Part shown: positions 34,784 to 43,556 of the stretch, in pieces
How the letters are laid out: each line of letters starts with the position of its first letter
How positions within the stretch are numbered: position 1 is the first letter of the stretch
Assembly (NCBI GenBank): GCA_963765935.1
Contig: CAVXXX010000001.1
Location: 744,001 to 808,000, forward strand
DNA length: 64,000 nt
From: JAMXLG01 sp963765935
GTDB lineage: Bacteria > Vulcanimicrobiota > Vulcanimicrobiia > Vulcanimicrobiales > Vulcanimicrobiaceae
Reading direction: 5' to 3'
Notes under the pieces: model-generated
Databases searched by the model: none
Told to the model about the DNA's origin: nothing
Seen by the model: only the letters and a program-made list of their open reading frames with translations
Translations under genes and position numbers: made by a program

Positions 34784-35821
34784 ATGTTTCTTGTTTCCGC
34801 TCTTCTTCTCTCGGCGCTCCTTGCGGCAGATCCGTCGCCCTCAGCTTCCGCCGCCGCAGGCGACACGGCATTCGCGCAAGGCGATTTCCAAACGGCCTTC
34901 AATGATTACAACGATGCAATAGCCGAAGATCCAAGCGACGCCGAGGCGATCCTCGGCTTGGGAACCCTCGACCTCTACCGCAACGACTGGCGCAACGCGC
35001 GCGTGTATCTCAATCGCGCACGGCACCTTGCGCCGAACGATCCCCGCGTGGGCGCGCGGCTCGTCACGCTTGCGGAGCGGATGCCGAAGCCCGACCGCTA
35101 CGTTTTCGATTTGCAAAACGGGCAAACCGATATCCCACTCGTATCCGTCGATCCCGTCCCGGTCGTGCGCGCAACGATCGACGGTAAGGCGTTTTCCTTC
35201 GTCGTCGACACATCGGCCGCGTCTATCGAGCTGACGCCCACAGCGGCACAAGCGCTCGGTATTCCAAACGGCGGGACGGTGGATACCATCGCCTTCCCGG
35301 GTCTTAGCGTCAACAATGTGCCGGCCACCGTCTCGAGCGCGCCGCTTTCGGACGGCAACGTGCCAATCGATGGCGCACTCGGCACCGTGTTTCTCTCACA
35401 TTTTCTGCCGACGTTCGATTACGCGCATGAACGCTTGACGCTGCGATTGTGGGCAGCCTCAAGCGCGGTTGAAGCCGCCGCAAAAGCTCAGGGTGCGGCG
35501 ATCGAACCGATGTGGCTCGTCGGCTCTCACCTTCTGCTTGCGAGCGGGCGAGTCGATGGACAGCACGCGAAACTCTTCGCGATTCAGACCGGACGCAGCG
35601 AGGGTGCCGTCGCGCTTCAAGGAGCGTTCGATCCATCGTTCACACTGCCACTCGTTTCGCTCGGCAAATACGCGCAGGGTCCGGTTAATGCATCCGCGCT
35701 TCCCGAGGGGCTTTTTAGTGCAGTACCCTTCCATGTTGCGGGGGCGTTTCGAAGCGGGTTCTTCCGGCCCGCGACGCTAACGCTCGATTTTACCACCATG
35801 CAGATTGTTGTGAGCAAATGA
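34784..35821 (+). CDS. Exported TPR protein with retropepsin-like aspartyl protease domain
   Basis: 345 residues: short signal peptide, two or three TPR-like repeats (AFAQGDFQTAFNDYNDAIAE, LDLYRNDWRNARVYLNRARH), then a pepsin-like single-domain fold with VRATIDGKAFSFVVDTSAAS in the active-site position. The canonical DTG is DTS here, which still occurs in some active members. A second half with FLSHFLPTFDYAHERLTLRL resembles bacterial retropepsin-like domains. Proteolytic activity is unproven. It overlaps the next gene by 4 bp. Confidence 0.65.
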   Translation: MFLVSALLLSALLAADPSPSASAAAGDTAFAQGDFQTAFNDYNDAIAEDPSDAEAILGLGTLDLYRNDWRNARVYLNRARHLAPNDPRVGARLVTLAERMPKPDRYVFDLQNGQTDIPLVSVDPVPVVRATIDGKAFSFVVDTSAASIELTPTAAQALGIPNGGTVDTIAFPGLSVNNVPATVSSAPLSDGNVPIDGALGTVFLSHFLPTFDYAHERLTLRLWAASSAVEAAAKAQGAAIEPMWLVGSHLLLASGRVDGQHAKLFAIQTGRSEGAVALQGAFDPSFTLPLVSLGKYAQGPVNASALPEGLFSAVPFHVAGAFRSGFFRPATLTLDFTTMQIVVSK

Positions 35822-36984
35822 ACGACGGCTTCGGGATCGAGACGGAACTCATTCACGCCGATCGCGACGAGACGAGCAACGGCAACGTCACGCCGCCGAT
35901 CTATCAAACCTCGACCTTTTCATTCAGCGACGCGCAGTCGATGGCGCGCGCAGCCCACGTGCCGGGATTCGAGCGTTTCTACACGCGCCACGGCAATCCG
36001 AATCACGGACAAGTGGAACGCGTGCTGTCGGCGATCGAAGGTGGCGAAGCAGCAATGGTGAGCGCGTCGGGGATGGGCGCCATTTCTTCGACCGCGATTG
36101 CACTCACGAAGGCGGGCGACCATGTCGTCGCGCAACGCGTAACCTACGCCGGAACGCGTTCGCTCCTGGATTCGGTGCTCTCGCGCTTCGGCGTTGAAGT
36201 AACGTTCGTTGACCAGGCCGATCCCGGCGCATTCTCACGAGCGATGCGGCGCAACACGACGCTTGTGATGCTGGAGTCGCCGAGCAATCCGCTTCTCGGA
36301 ATTACGGACCTCAAGGCGGTTTCGCGCATGGCCCACGACGCGGGAGCGCTGGTCAGCGTCGACAATACGATCGCAACACCGGTCAATCAGCGTCCGTTGG
36401 AACTCGGTGCCGACATCGTGCTGCACAGCGCGACGAAGTACCTTGGCGGGCACTCCGACCTCATCGCAGGCGTCGCCGTATCATCGAAGGCATTGATCGG
36501 ACGCATCTGGGAAACGCATCATATTCTCGGAGCAACGCTCGGACCGTTTGACGCGTGGCTCCTTTTGCGCGGGCTACGAACGCTTGAGATGCGCGTTGCG
36601 CGCCACAACGAAAACGCGCTACGCCTTGCACGTTTTCTGCAAGATCATCCGCGCGTTGAACGCGTCTACTACCCGGGACTCGACTCGCATGACCAACACG
36701 ATCTTGCCGCGCGGCAAATGAGCGGATTCGGCGGCCTTCTGAGTTTCGAAGTCAAAGGCGGCTTCGATGACGCCCGGCGCGTCATCGATAAACTTTCGCT
36801 CGTGCATTCCGCCGTCAGTCTCGGCGGCGTCGAATCGCTCATCGCGCAGCCGGCCGCGATGTGGCCGAACATTCCCGAATCCACCGAGTCCCGGTTGATG
36901 GGCATCATTCCGTCATTGCTGCGCCTTTCCGTCGGCGTCGAACGCATCGATGACCTCATCGCGGATTTCGAACGTGCGCTATGA
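35818..36984 (+). CDS. Cys/Met metabolism PLP-dependent enzyme (cystathionine gamma-synthase/lyase type)
   Basis: 388-residue PLP enzyme of trans-sulfuration. N-terminal NGNVTPPIYQTSTFSFSD, ERFYTRHGNPNHGQVERVLS, VSVDNTIATPVNQRPLELGA and Schiff-base Lys in LHSATKYLGGHSDLIAG, then the C-terminal SLGGVESLIAQPA. The class includes MetB, MetC and methionine gamma-lyase; which one cannot be told by eye. Overlaps 4 bp with both neighbours. Confidence 0.87.
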   Translation: MNDGFGIETELIHADRDETSNGNVTPPIYQTSTFSFSDAQSMARAAHVPGFERFYTRHGNPNHGQVERVLSAIEGGEAAMVSASGMGAISSTAIALTKAGDHVVAQRVTYAGTRSLLDSVLSRFGVEVTFVDQADPGAFSRAMRRNTTLVMLESPSNPLLGITDLKAVSRMAHDAGALVSVDNTIATPVNQRPLELGADIVLHSATKYLGGHSDLIAGVAVSSKALIGRIWETHHILGATLGPFDAWLLLRGLRTLEMRVARHNENALRLARFLQDHPRVERVYYPGLDSHDQHDLAARQMSGFGGLLSFEVKGGFDDARRVIDKLSLVHSAVSLGGVESLIAQPAAMWPNIPESTESRLMGIIPSLLRLSVGVERIDDLIADFERAL

Positions 36985-37220
36985 ACCCCGTATGGACGCC
37001 CGACGTTGAGGTCGGCGAAAACTTCGCGCGCAGATTGATCGCGTCGCAGTTTCCCGAATTTGCCGGCGCTCCGATCCGTCGCGTCGCCGAACGCACGTGG
37101 CGCTTCGCGCGGTATCGCGCGCGTCACCACGCGACTATGGTTTTGAATTACAGTTCAAGTATTGGAGACGAAGCGCTGCAGGCAAGCGCTCGAACGGCGC
37201 TGCGATATATCGAAACATAA
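36981..37220 (+). pseudogene. Internally deleted aminoglycoside/macrolide phosphotransferase (APH) remnant
   Basis: A 79-residue frame whose first about 36 residues (WTPDVEVGENFARRLIASQF, PEFAGAPIRRV) match the beginning of APH-family kinases of roughly 290-300 residues. The last about 35 (YRARHHATMVLNYSSSIGDE, ALQASARTALRYI) look like an APH C-terminus. The ATP-binding and catalytic middle (HGD..N and D motifs) is absent, so some 200 residues appear deleted in frame. It still overlaps the PLP gene by ATGA. It could instead be an unrelated small protein. Confidence 0.5.
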
Positions 37221-37290
37221 CCGGCCGCTTCAATCTTTCTTCATCTTTGTCTCTTACGTAGAAGTCCTCTGGTGCTTCGGAGGTATTCCC

Positions 37291-38526
37291 ATGAGAGACT
37301 TCTCGCGAACCGCATGCGCGGCTATTACGTGCGCTGCGATGCTTATGCTTGCAGCTTGCGGCGGCGGTTCAGGCGGAACGACATCGCCAATGCCGCAGAC
37401 CAACACAAATGCAAGCGATCAAACGCCCATGTCGGTCACATCCGACTCCACGACTGCGCAGGGTTTCACACGCGCAGTAGATACAGACACGAGCACGCTG
37501 GACGACAACGATTTCGACAACGACGACTCGGTGCTACGGGTACTCGACGATCAACGTACGATCGGCTCGACCATCGATCCGACTAACGGAGATCAAAATC
37601 CGTACGGGCTCGACGTTGCAAAAGTTACGGCGGGAAAGATCACCGCCGGTGATCTCGTCATCTGCAACTTCAACAACAATAACGCAGGCGGCAACGTTCA
37701 AGGTCAAGGAAAGACGATCGTTGCGCTGCATCCCAGAGTCGGATCGTCGCCGATTCACATCAGCCGAAACGAGGAACTGTTAGGCTGTAACGCGCTCGCG
37801 ACAGCACCGAACGGCAACATTTGGGCCGCAGCATTCGTCGACAACGACAATCCGATCGTATCGCCAAGCGGCGTCCTCATCACTCCGCTCGACGGCGGCC
37901 CGTGGAACCATCCATTCGGCGAAGCATTCGCGCCGCACATCACCCCATTCGGCATTGCGTCGTTCTATGTGACGAACGCCGGGAACGGCACCATCGTGCG
38001 CGTCAATATCAACGCGGGCAAACCCTTCTCATTCCAAGTGATCGCAACGGGATTTCCCATCAACCACGGCGCCCCCGGCAGCATTCTCGGCCCTTCCGGT
38101 CTTCAATACGATGCGGCACGCGATCGACTCTTCATCGTCGATGGCACCAATAACGCGGTGTACGTACTGCGTCACGTATCAACAATTCCGGCGCACGGTT
38201 TGAGCGTCAATCCAAACGGGACCACATTCGCCGGTCCATTCCGTCATCGCGCGCGAGTCGTGTTCATCGGCCCGCCGCTCAATGGCCCCATTAGCTCCGC
38301 CGTTCTCTTCGATGGACATCTCGCAATCGGCAATACGCTCGATCCCAACGGAAAGAACTTGATCGTCGAGATCACGACACACGGCAAGCTCCTGTTCGTT
38401 CGCAACGTCGATACCGGCCCGGCGGGCTCGATCTTCGGCATGGTTGCAACGGGAACCAACATCTTCAACCAGAGACTTTACTACAACAATGACAACAACA
38501 ACGAGTTGCGAGTACTAACGAAGTGA
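37291..38526 (+). CDS. Lipoprotein with NHL-like repeats
   Basis: 411 residues. Lipoprotein signal with lipobox MLAAC at about residues 20-24, a Gly/Ser/Thr/Asn-rich linker, then repeated strand-rich segments such as GLDVAKVTAGKITAGDLVIC, SGLQYDAARDRLFIVDGTNN and GSIFGMVATGTNIFNQRLYY, suggestive of a propeller. GGAGG at about 37279 supports ATG 37291. Function unknown, probably outer-surface. A long hairpin follows the stop. Confidence 0.7.
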   Translation: MRDFSRTACAAITCAAMLMLAACGGGSGGTTSPMPQTNTNASDQTPMSVTSDSTTAQGFTRAVDTDTSTLDDNDFDNDDSVLRVLDDQRTIGSTIDPTNGDQNPYGLDVAKVTAGKITAGDLVICNFNNNNAGGNVQGQGKTIVALHPRVGSSPIHISRNEELLGCNALATAPNGNIWAAAFVDNDNPIVSPSGVLITPLDGGPWNHPFGEAFAPHITPFGIASFYVTNAGNGTIVRVNINAGKPFSFQVIATGFPINHGAPGSILGPSGLQYDAARDRLFIVDGTNNAVYVLRHVSTIPAHGLSVNPNGTTFAGPFRHRARVVFIGPPLNGPISSAVLFDGHLAIGNTLDPNGKNLIVEITTHGKLLFVRNVDTGPAGSIFGMVATGTNIFNQRLYYNNDNNNELRVLTK

Positions 38527-38534
38527 CACGCACA

Positions 38535-38573
38535 GCGGATCTAGCGGAGTTTTAGGATCTTCGCTAGATTCGC
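38535..38573. terminator. Hairpin between convergent genes
   Basis: GCGGATCTAGCG (38535-38546) can pair with CGCTAGATTCGC (38562-38573), 12 bp with one G-U pair and a 15-nt loop. It spans the stop of the leftward DUF4438 gene and follows the rightward lipoprotein gene. No U-run follows, so it may be a weak bidirectional terminator or an RNA-stability hairpin. Confidence 0.4.
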
Positions 38574-39407
38574 TTCGGCGTCAAATTCCACGTCGATCTC
38601 ACCTTTGCTCGACGTCAGCAGGGTCGTCACGCCGGGTCCATGACCCGCGACGAACGAACGTCCATGGACGACAACGCCGACGGAGATGGCGCCGCCGCGG
38701 TAAATGCGGCCAAACGAATTGTCGGCGTCGACGATTGCGACGACATCGCCGAGATGGAGTTCGCGCAACCCGTGCTTTTCCGCCATCGCATCATCGAACG
38801 TTTGGATGTCGTAATCGCCGCGTACGACCGTGGAACGCCCGAGACCAGATCCCATAATTGCGGCCGGAACCGTCTTTGCGACACGCACTTGGATGCGGCC
38901 GCCTTTGAGATCGATTCCCATGCGATGAAAGAGATCGGGATCAGCGTTAAATGCTTTGACGCCCGGTGCATCGAGCAGGCGCATCCCTAGACCGCAGCCC
39001 CACACTTGAATGCGATCCCCGATCGCCATTTTGCGCATCACGTCGAACGGGAAGTCGATCATCACGTGTTCGACGCCGCCATGTTTGCCGGTGACGCGTC
39101 CGCGCTCGCCCTTTGCATCGCCGCTGAGCACGACGGCTTCGTTGCCGATGCAGGCAAGCGTATTGAGGGCGACGTTCTGGCGATCGTCGGGATGCCGGAT
39201 GCTCACGCCGGGCTCGACGTGGTCAGCCATGTAGGCAAATGCGGAATCGCCGACCCTGACGTTCGGCGTGATTCCGCCCACGGCCGGAACGATAAACGGT
39301 TGCCCATCGAAACTGACGTCGTAAAGCCCGGTGTTCACAAGCATGGGCGCCGCCTCTCCGACGACGGCGCTCATTACCAATTCTTCACGGTTGATTCGGA
39401 CGGCCAA
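38541..39407 (-). CDS. DUF4438 domain protein
   Basis: 288-residue uncharacterised protein recognised as DUF4438: N-terminal INREELVMSAVVGEAAPMLV, FIVPAVGGITPNVRVGDSAF, central VVLSGDAKGERGRVTGKHGG (KOW-like turn) and GDYDIQTFDDAMAEKHGLRE. No signal peptide or TM. Biochemical role unknown in the family. It is divergent from queD with a 43-bp interval. Confidence 0.8.
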   Translation of the reverse strand: MAVRINREELVMSAVVGEAAPMLVNTGLYDVSFDGQPFIVPAVGGITPNVRVGDSAFAYMADHVEPGVSIRHPDDRQNVALNTLACIGNEAVVLSGDAKGERGRVTGKHGGVEHVMIDFPFDVMRKMAIGDRIQVWGCGLGMRLLDAPGVKAFNADPDLFHRMGIDLKGGRIQVRVAKTVPAAIMGSGLGRSTVVRGDYDIQTFDDAMAEKHGLRELHLGDVVAIVDADNSFGRIYRGGAISVGVVVHGRSFVAGHGPGVTTLLTSSKGEIDVEFDAEANLAKILKLR

Positions 39408-39450
39408 CGGACTCCTCTCGCATCATCGCGAACGCAGTAGCGATTTCCAC

Positions 39451-39822
39451 ATGCAGATTCGCAAGCACTTCCGCTTTGAAGCGGCTCACGTTCTCCCACA
39501 CCATTCCGGCAAGTGTTCCCGCATGCACGGACATTCCTACCGCTTAGACGTTGCCGTTCGCGGACCGATTCAAACCGATGGCCCAGCGCGCGGCATGATT
39601 GAGGATTTCGACAAGATCAAGCGTATTGTCCGCGAGCACGCAGTGGATATTTTGGACCATAGTAACCTCAATGATTTAATCGAAAATCCAACTGCTGAAC
39701 ATATCATCATGTGGATATGGCGTGCGCTTGAAAACCGCCTAACGGGCCTTGACGAACTGGTGCTCTGGGAGACCGCGACGAGCTGTGCGGTGCTTCGCCG
39801 CGGGGATTTCGGAGCAGCGTGA
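39451..39822 (+). CDS. queD: 6-carboxy-5,6,7,8-tetrahydropterin synthase (QueD)
   Basis: 123-residue enzyme of queuosine biosynthesis making 6-carboxytetrahydropterin from 7,8-dihydroneopterin triphosphate. Zinc-binding His residues in FRFEAAHVLP and CSRMHGHSYRL, catalytic Cys in GKCSRMHGH, and a C-terminal VLWETATSCAVL with the substrate Glu. ATG 39451 gives the normal length. First gene of the operon; its TGA overlaps the queE ATG by one base. Confidence 0.9.
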   Translation: MQIRKHFRFEAAHVLPHHSGKCSRMHGHSYRLDVAVRGPIQTDGPARGMIEDFDKIKRIVREHAVDILDHSNLNDLIENPTAEHIIMWIWRALENRLTGLDELVLWETATSCAVLRRGDFGAA

Positions 39823-40397
39823 TGCTTCAGCTTGCGGAGATCTTCTACAGTATCCAGGGCGAGGGGATGTGGAGCGGAACGCCGGCTGTGTTCGTTCGGC
39901 TCGCAGGATGCAACCTGGCGTGTGATTTCTGCGACACCGACTACGCGCTCAAATTCATGGCATCCGTTTCGGACGTCGTTGCTCGCGTTCGTGAAATCGG
40001 CGGCGACTGTCCCATGGTGATTCTTACCGGCGGCGAACCGCTCGCACAAAGCGAAACGCTCGAACTCATTCGTGCGCTGCAGGCGGACGGACGCCGAGTG
40101 CATATTGAATCGAACGGCACGATCTATACGGAACTGCCTCCCGAAGTGTGGCTCTGCGTCTCACCGAAAGAACGCGTCGATCCGCGAATGGCGAAACGCG
40201 CAAATGAAGCGAAGCTCATCGTCGACGGCCGGGTTCCGGAAGAGCATTTACCGCTCTTCGAAGAGCAGCCGACGATTTTGCTACAACCGGAAGGCAATAA
40301 GCGTCCGAACGTGGAGCTTGCACTCGCGTATGCGAAGAACCATCCGAAGCGCTTTCGTATCTCGCTTCAAACCCATAAATTGATCGGAGTTCCATGA
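39822..40397 (+). CDS. queE: 7-carboxy-7-deazaguanine synthase (QueE)
   Basis: About 191-residue radical SAM enzyme, the step after QueD. The 4Fe-4S motif CNLACDFCDTDY (CX3CX2C) and SAM-binding MVILTGGEPLAQ are clear; EIFYSIQGEGMWSGTPAVFV precedes them. ATG 39822 overlaps the queD stop; GTG 39819 is a possible alternative. QueC and QueF are not in the window. Confidence 0.9.
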   Translation: MLQLAEIFYSIQGEGMWSGTPAVFVRLAGCNLACDFCDTDYALKFMASVSDVVARVREIGGDCPMVILTGGEPLAQSETLELIRALQADGRRVHIESNGTIYTELPPEVWLCVSPKERVDPRMAKRANEAKLIVDGRVPEEHLPLFEEQPTILLQPEGNKRPNVELALAYAKNHPKRFRISLQTHKLIGVP

Positions 40398-41011
40398 TTC
40401 TTCTCGTATGTGCGGTTGCAAAGGAATTGGATTGGCTCAACTCGCGCGCCGGCGTCGAATTACTGATCGGCGGCGTCGGCCCCGTTGATGCGGCATCCCG
40501 GGTCGCGAAAGCGCTAGCGCACACGAAGTACGACGTCGTCGTGAACGCCGGTATCGCGGGTGCTCTTCCGAACGCGGCTGAAGTCGGCGACGGCGTAGTA
40601 GTCGGCGAAGAATTGATGGAGCTCAATCTGGAGACGGGCGAGCGGATCGTGCTTCCCGACGGGAACATCATCGTCGATCGCGTACCGGCCGACTCCCAAC
40701 TCGTCGATGCCATCACGGCCCTCGGTTTTCCGCTCGTCCGTGGCATCACGGTCTCGCGCGTTACATCGACGGATGCAACCGCGCAGCGGCTGCGCGCGCG
40801 CGGAGCGGAAGTCGAATCGATGGAAGGGTTTGCGGTTCTGCGCGCCGCGCAGCTCGCCGGTGTTCCGTGCGTCGAAGTGCGCGGCATATCGAACGTCCTC
40901 GGCGATCGCGCGAAAAGCGCCTGGGACTTTGATGCCGGTTTGCGTGGACTGCGCCGCGTGCTGAACGCGACACTCGATCTCCTCCACACGACGCCTGCCC
41001 ATGTTGACTGA
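40394..41011 (+). CDS. mqnB: Futalosine hydrolase (MqnB)
   Basis: 205-residue nucleosidase of the MTAN-like fold; it cleaves futalosine to dehypoxanthine futalosine in futalosine-route menaquinone synthesis. Motifs: ELLIGGVGPVDAASRVAKAL, VVVNAGIAGALP, and the purine-binding VESMEGFAVLRAAQLAGVPC followed by VRGISNVLGDRAK. ATGA overlap with queE and an 11-bp overlap with mqnD; the adjacent mqnD supports the assignment over a generic nucleosidase. Confidence 0.88.
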   Translation: MILLVCAVAKELDWLNSRAGVELLIGGVGPVDAASRVAKALAHTKYDVVVNAGIAGALPNAAEVGDGVVVGEELMELNLETGERIVLPDGNIIVDRVPADSQLVDAITALGFPLVRGITVSRVTSTDATAQRLRARGAEVESMEGFAVLRAAQLAGVPCVEVRGISNVLGDRAKSAWDFDAGLRGLRRVLNATLDLLHTTPAHVD

Positions 41012-41858
41012 GAAACAGACCTACACGCTCGCGTATTCACCTTGCCCGAACGATACGTACATTTTCGCTGCGCTGACGAATGGAATGCTCGAGGACGCGC
41101 CGCCCGTTCGCGTGCACCTCGCTGATATCGACGAACTCAACGCATCGGCAGCGCGTGCGGAATTCGCGCTCACGAAAGTCAGCTACGGCGCGATTCCGTT
41201 CTTGATGCACGACTACCGGCTCTTACGCGCCGGCGGTGCGCTTGGACGCGGATGCGGTCCGCTCGTCGTCGCGCGTCCCGCAGAGATCGCCTCGCTCAAC
41301 GATCTACACGGGAAACGTATCGCTATTCCCGGCGAGCGCACGACTGCGTTCATGTTGTTGCAGCTCGCGCTCGGCATCCGCCCCTCGACCGTTCAGATGC
41401 GATTCGATCAAATCATTCCGGCCGTCGCATCAGGTGAAATCGATGCGGGCCTTATCATTCACGAATCGCGTTTCACGTATGCGCAAGCGGGACTTGTCTG
41501 CGTCGCGGATCTCGGCGAATGGTGGGAAGCGACGACCGGCATGCCGATTCCACTCGGCGGGATTCTCGTCCGAAACGACGTCGATCTCGAACGAGCCGGC
41601 GACATCAACGAAGCGATTCGGGCAAGTCTCCATTTTGCGCGCGAGCGCGAAGCGAGCGTCATGCCCTACATCCGCGAACATGCCTTCGAGATGAACGACG
41701 ACGTGATGCGCAAACATATCGGTCTCTACGTGAACGAGTACAGCGATGATCTCGGAACAGAGGGTATCGCTGCGATCGAAGAACTTTTCCGCCGCGCGCG
41801 CGCGGCACAGATCATTCCAGTCGACACCGCCCTGCGGATCGTAGGCTCCTCTCGATGA
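41001..41858 (+). CDS. mqnD: 1,4-dihydroxy-6-naphthoate synthase (MqnD)
   Basis: 285-residue periplasmic-binding-fold enzyme that converts cyclic dehypoxanthine futalosine to 1,4-dihydroxy-6-naphthoate. YSPCPNDTYIFAALTNGML is the typical N-terminus; LTKVSYGAIPFLMHDYRLL and GLIIHESRFTYAQAGLVCVA carry the catalytic His region. No signal peptide. mqnA and mqnC are not seen here. Start 41001 overlaps mqnB by 11 bp. Confidence 0.92.
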   Translation: MLTEKQTYTLAYSPCPNDTYIFAALTNGMLEDAPPVRVHLADIDELNASAARAEFALTKVSYGAIPFLMHDYRLLRAGGALGRGCGPLVVARPAEIASLNDLHGKRIAIPGERTTAFMLLQLALGIRPSTVQMRFDQIIPAVASGEIDAGLIIHESRFTYAQAGLVCVADLGEWWEATTGMPIPLGGILVRNDVDLERAGDINEAIRASLHFAREREASVMPYIREHAFEMNDDVMRKHIGLYVNEYSDDLGTEGIAAIEELFRRARAAQIIPVDTALRIVGSSR

Positions 41859-43075
41859 ATCGAGGCCAACTTCTTGCGAGCGCCGGTGCGTTTCTTGCTA
41901 GCGGCGCACTGGCACGCGGCGCTTCGCTTCCTCGTGCAAAAGTAACACTCGGCGACGAAGTGTTTTTGCGCGAGACCTGGCGTGAACTCAAAGGCCGCGG
42001 CGTCGGAGTCATCACGAATCAAACCGGCGTGACCTCGCGTCTCGTCTCGATCGTCGATGAGATTCGCGCGAATCCGGCGATCCGGTTAAAGGCGATCTAT
42101 GCGCCGGAGCACGGCTTTCGTGGCGACCGCACGGCGGGTGCTTATGTGCCCTCGTACACCGATTCGTCGACCGGGTTGCCGGTGTACAGCCTTTACGGTC
42201 CGACCCGTCATCCGAGTGCATCGATGCTCGAAGGCGTAGACGTTTTGCTCTTCGACATCCAAGATGTCGGTTCGCGCGCGTACACGTTCATCTCGACGAT
42301 GGCCTATGCGATGGAGTCGGCAAAGCAATATTCGAAAGAAATCTGGGTGCTCGATCGCCCGAACCCGGTCGGTACGACCGTTGAAGGTCCGGTGCTCGAG
42401 CCGGCGTTCAAATCGTTCATCGGCCTGTATCCGATTGCAATGCGTCACGGCATGACGGTCGGCGAACTTGCAAAGCTGTTTAACGACCATTTCGGTATCG
42501 ATGCGCCGCTTCGCGTGATTCGCATGGAAGGCTATGACGCCTCGATGATTTGGCCCAACACGGGGCTCGAGTGGGTGCAAAGTTCTCCAAACATTCCGGA
42601 GTGGCAAACCACGTTTCCGTACTTGTGTACGGGATTGATCGATAGCGCCGGCGTCAATAACGGCACCGGTTTTACCAAGCCATTCTTTTACGCCGGCATG
42701 ATCGGGCTCGACGGCAACGCGCTCGCGCGGCGATTGAACGATCGTAACCTGCCCGGCGTCTATTTCCGTCCGGCAGCGTGGTCGCCGATCTCGGGGTTTT
42801 GGGAAGGCAAAGAACTCAGCGGCGTCGAGCTCGTCGTCTTCGATCCAGGATCGTTTCTTGCCGTGCGCACTGCGGTCGAAATTCTCGTCGCCGTGCGCGA
42901 AGTTTCGCCGCATACGATTCATGTCAAGGATCCCGCCGCGCTCGATCGCGATTGGGGAACGGCGAGTCTACGTGAAGGCCTCGTCTCGGGTGCAAGCGCC
43001 GGCGAAATCGAGAACCACTGGACGGCAGCGACGCAAGACTTCCGCCTGTTGCGCAACCGGTACGCGCTCTACTAG
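41855..43075 (+). CDS. NamZ-like exo-beta-N-acetylmuramidase (DUF1343)
   Basis: 406-residue protein of the DUF1343/NamZ family, which removes terminal MurNAc from peptidoglycan fragments. N-terminal signal-like stretch (LLASAGAFLASGALARGAS), then GVGVITNQTGVTS, IYAPEHGFRGDRTAG, VLLFDIQDVGSRAYTFISTM, VLDRPNPVG and LYPIAMRHGMTVGELAKLFN. ATGA overlap with mqnD joins it to the menaquinone operon without an obvious metabolic link. Probable cell-wall recycling enzyme. Confidence 0.85.
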   Translation: MNRGQLLASAGAFLASGALARGASLPRAKVTLGDEVFLRETWRELKGRGVGVITNQTGVTSRLVSIVDEIRANPAIRLKAIYAPEHGFRGDRTAGAYVPSYTDSSTGLPVYSLYGPTRHPSASMLEGVDVLLFDIQDVGSRAYTFISTMAYAMESAKQYSKEIWVLDRPNPVGTTVEGPVLEPAFKSFIGLYPIAMRHGMTVGELAKLFNDHFGIDAPLRVIRMEGYDASMIWPNTGLEWVQSSPNIPEWQTTFPYLCTGLIDSAGVNNGTGFTKPFFYAGMIGLDGNALARRLNDRNLPGVYFRPAAWSPISGFWEGKELSGVELVVFDPGSFLAVRTAVEILVAVREVSPHTIHVKDPAALDRDWGTASLREGLVSGASAGEIENHWTAATQDFRLLRNRYALY

Positions 43076-43079
43076 CGAA

Positions 43080-43439
43080 ATGATCGCAGAAATCGCCTTT
43101 ACCGCCTACCCATGCCGCAACGTCGAATCGACGCGCAGGTGGTATGAGGAGATGCTCGGCCTGACGTTCGCCGGTCCATACTCCGAAGATGGAATCGAAA
43201 AGTACAACGAGGCACACATTGCCAACGGCTGCTTCAGTTTGATGTCTGACGAGTGGCTCGGCGGCTCTGCCGGGACGGGTGTCGGCGTCACGTTCGAAGT
43301 TCGCGATTTAGACGTTGCCGTTGCAGAGCTAGGTGCAAAAGGGATCGACGTTACGAATCCGTTCGACGGCCCTTTCTGCAGACAAGCGACGCTGCGAGAC
43401 CCCGAAGGCAATAGAATTACGCTTCATCAGCGAAAGTAG
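43080..43439 (+). CDS. VOC/glyoxalase-fold protein
   Basis: 119-residue vicinal-oxygen-chelate protein: FTAYPCRNVESTRRWYEEML at the start, VGVTFEVRDLDVAVAELG in the middle and LRDPEGNRITLHQRK at the end, the last containing the second-half metal Glu position replaced by the common DPEGN turn. Short single-subunit form that would dimerise. ATG 43080 follows the NamZ-like stop by 4 bp. Substrate unknown. The palindromic repeat lies just downstream. Confidence 0.78.
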   Translation: MIAEIAFTAYPCRNVESTRRWYEEMLGLTFAGPYSEDGIEKYNEAHIANGCFSLMSDEWLGGSAGTGVGVTFEVRDLDVAVAELGAKGIDVTNPFDGPFCRQATLRDPEGNRITLHQRK

Positions 43440-43446
43440 CTCGTCG

Positions 43447-43556
43447 CCGCTGTCATCCTGAGCCTGTCGAAGGATCGCCTCAATTAAAAAGCCCGGCGAG
43501 ATTCCGTCGGGCCTTTGGTTCGATACGATCCTTCGACAGGCTCAGGATGACAGCGG
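43447..43556. repeat. Dispersed palindromic repeat with internal terminator, copy 2
   Basis: Perfect 31-bp inverted arms (43447-43477 and 43526-43556), beginning CCGCTGTCATCCTGAGCCTG. The centre has AAAAAGCCCGGCGAGATTCC followed by GTCGGGCCTTT, a bidirectional terminator-like hairpin. It separates the convergent VOC and ferritin-like genes and encodes the last LSS and stop of the latter. Core and arms match copy 1 closely. Confidence 0.87.

Noticed and set aside
39408..39450. PreQ1 riboswitch upstream of queD
   Set aside because: The 43-bp interval is too short and shows no C-rich pseudoknot pattern.
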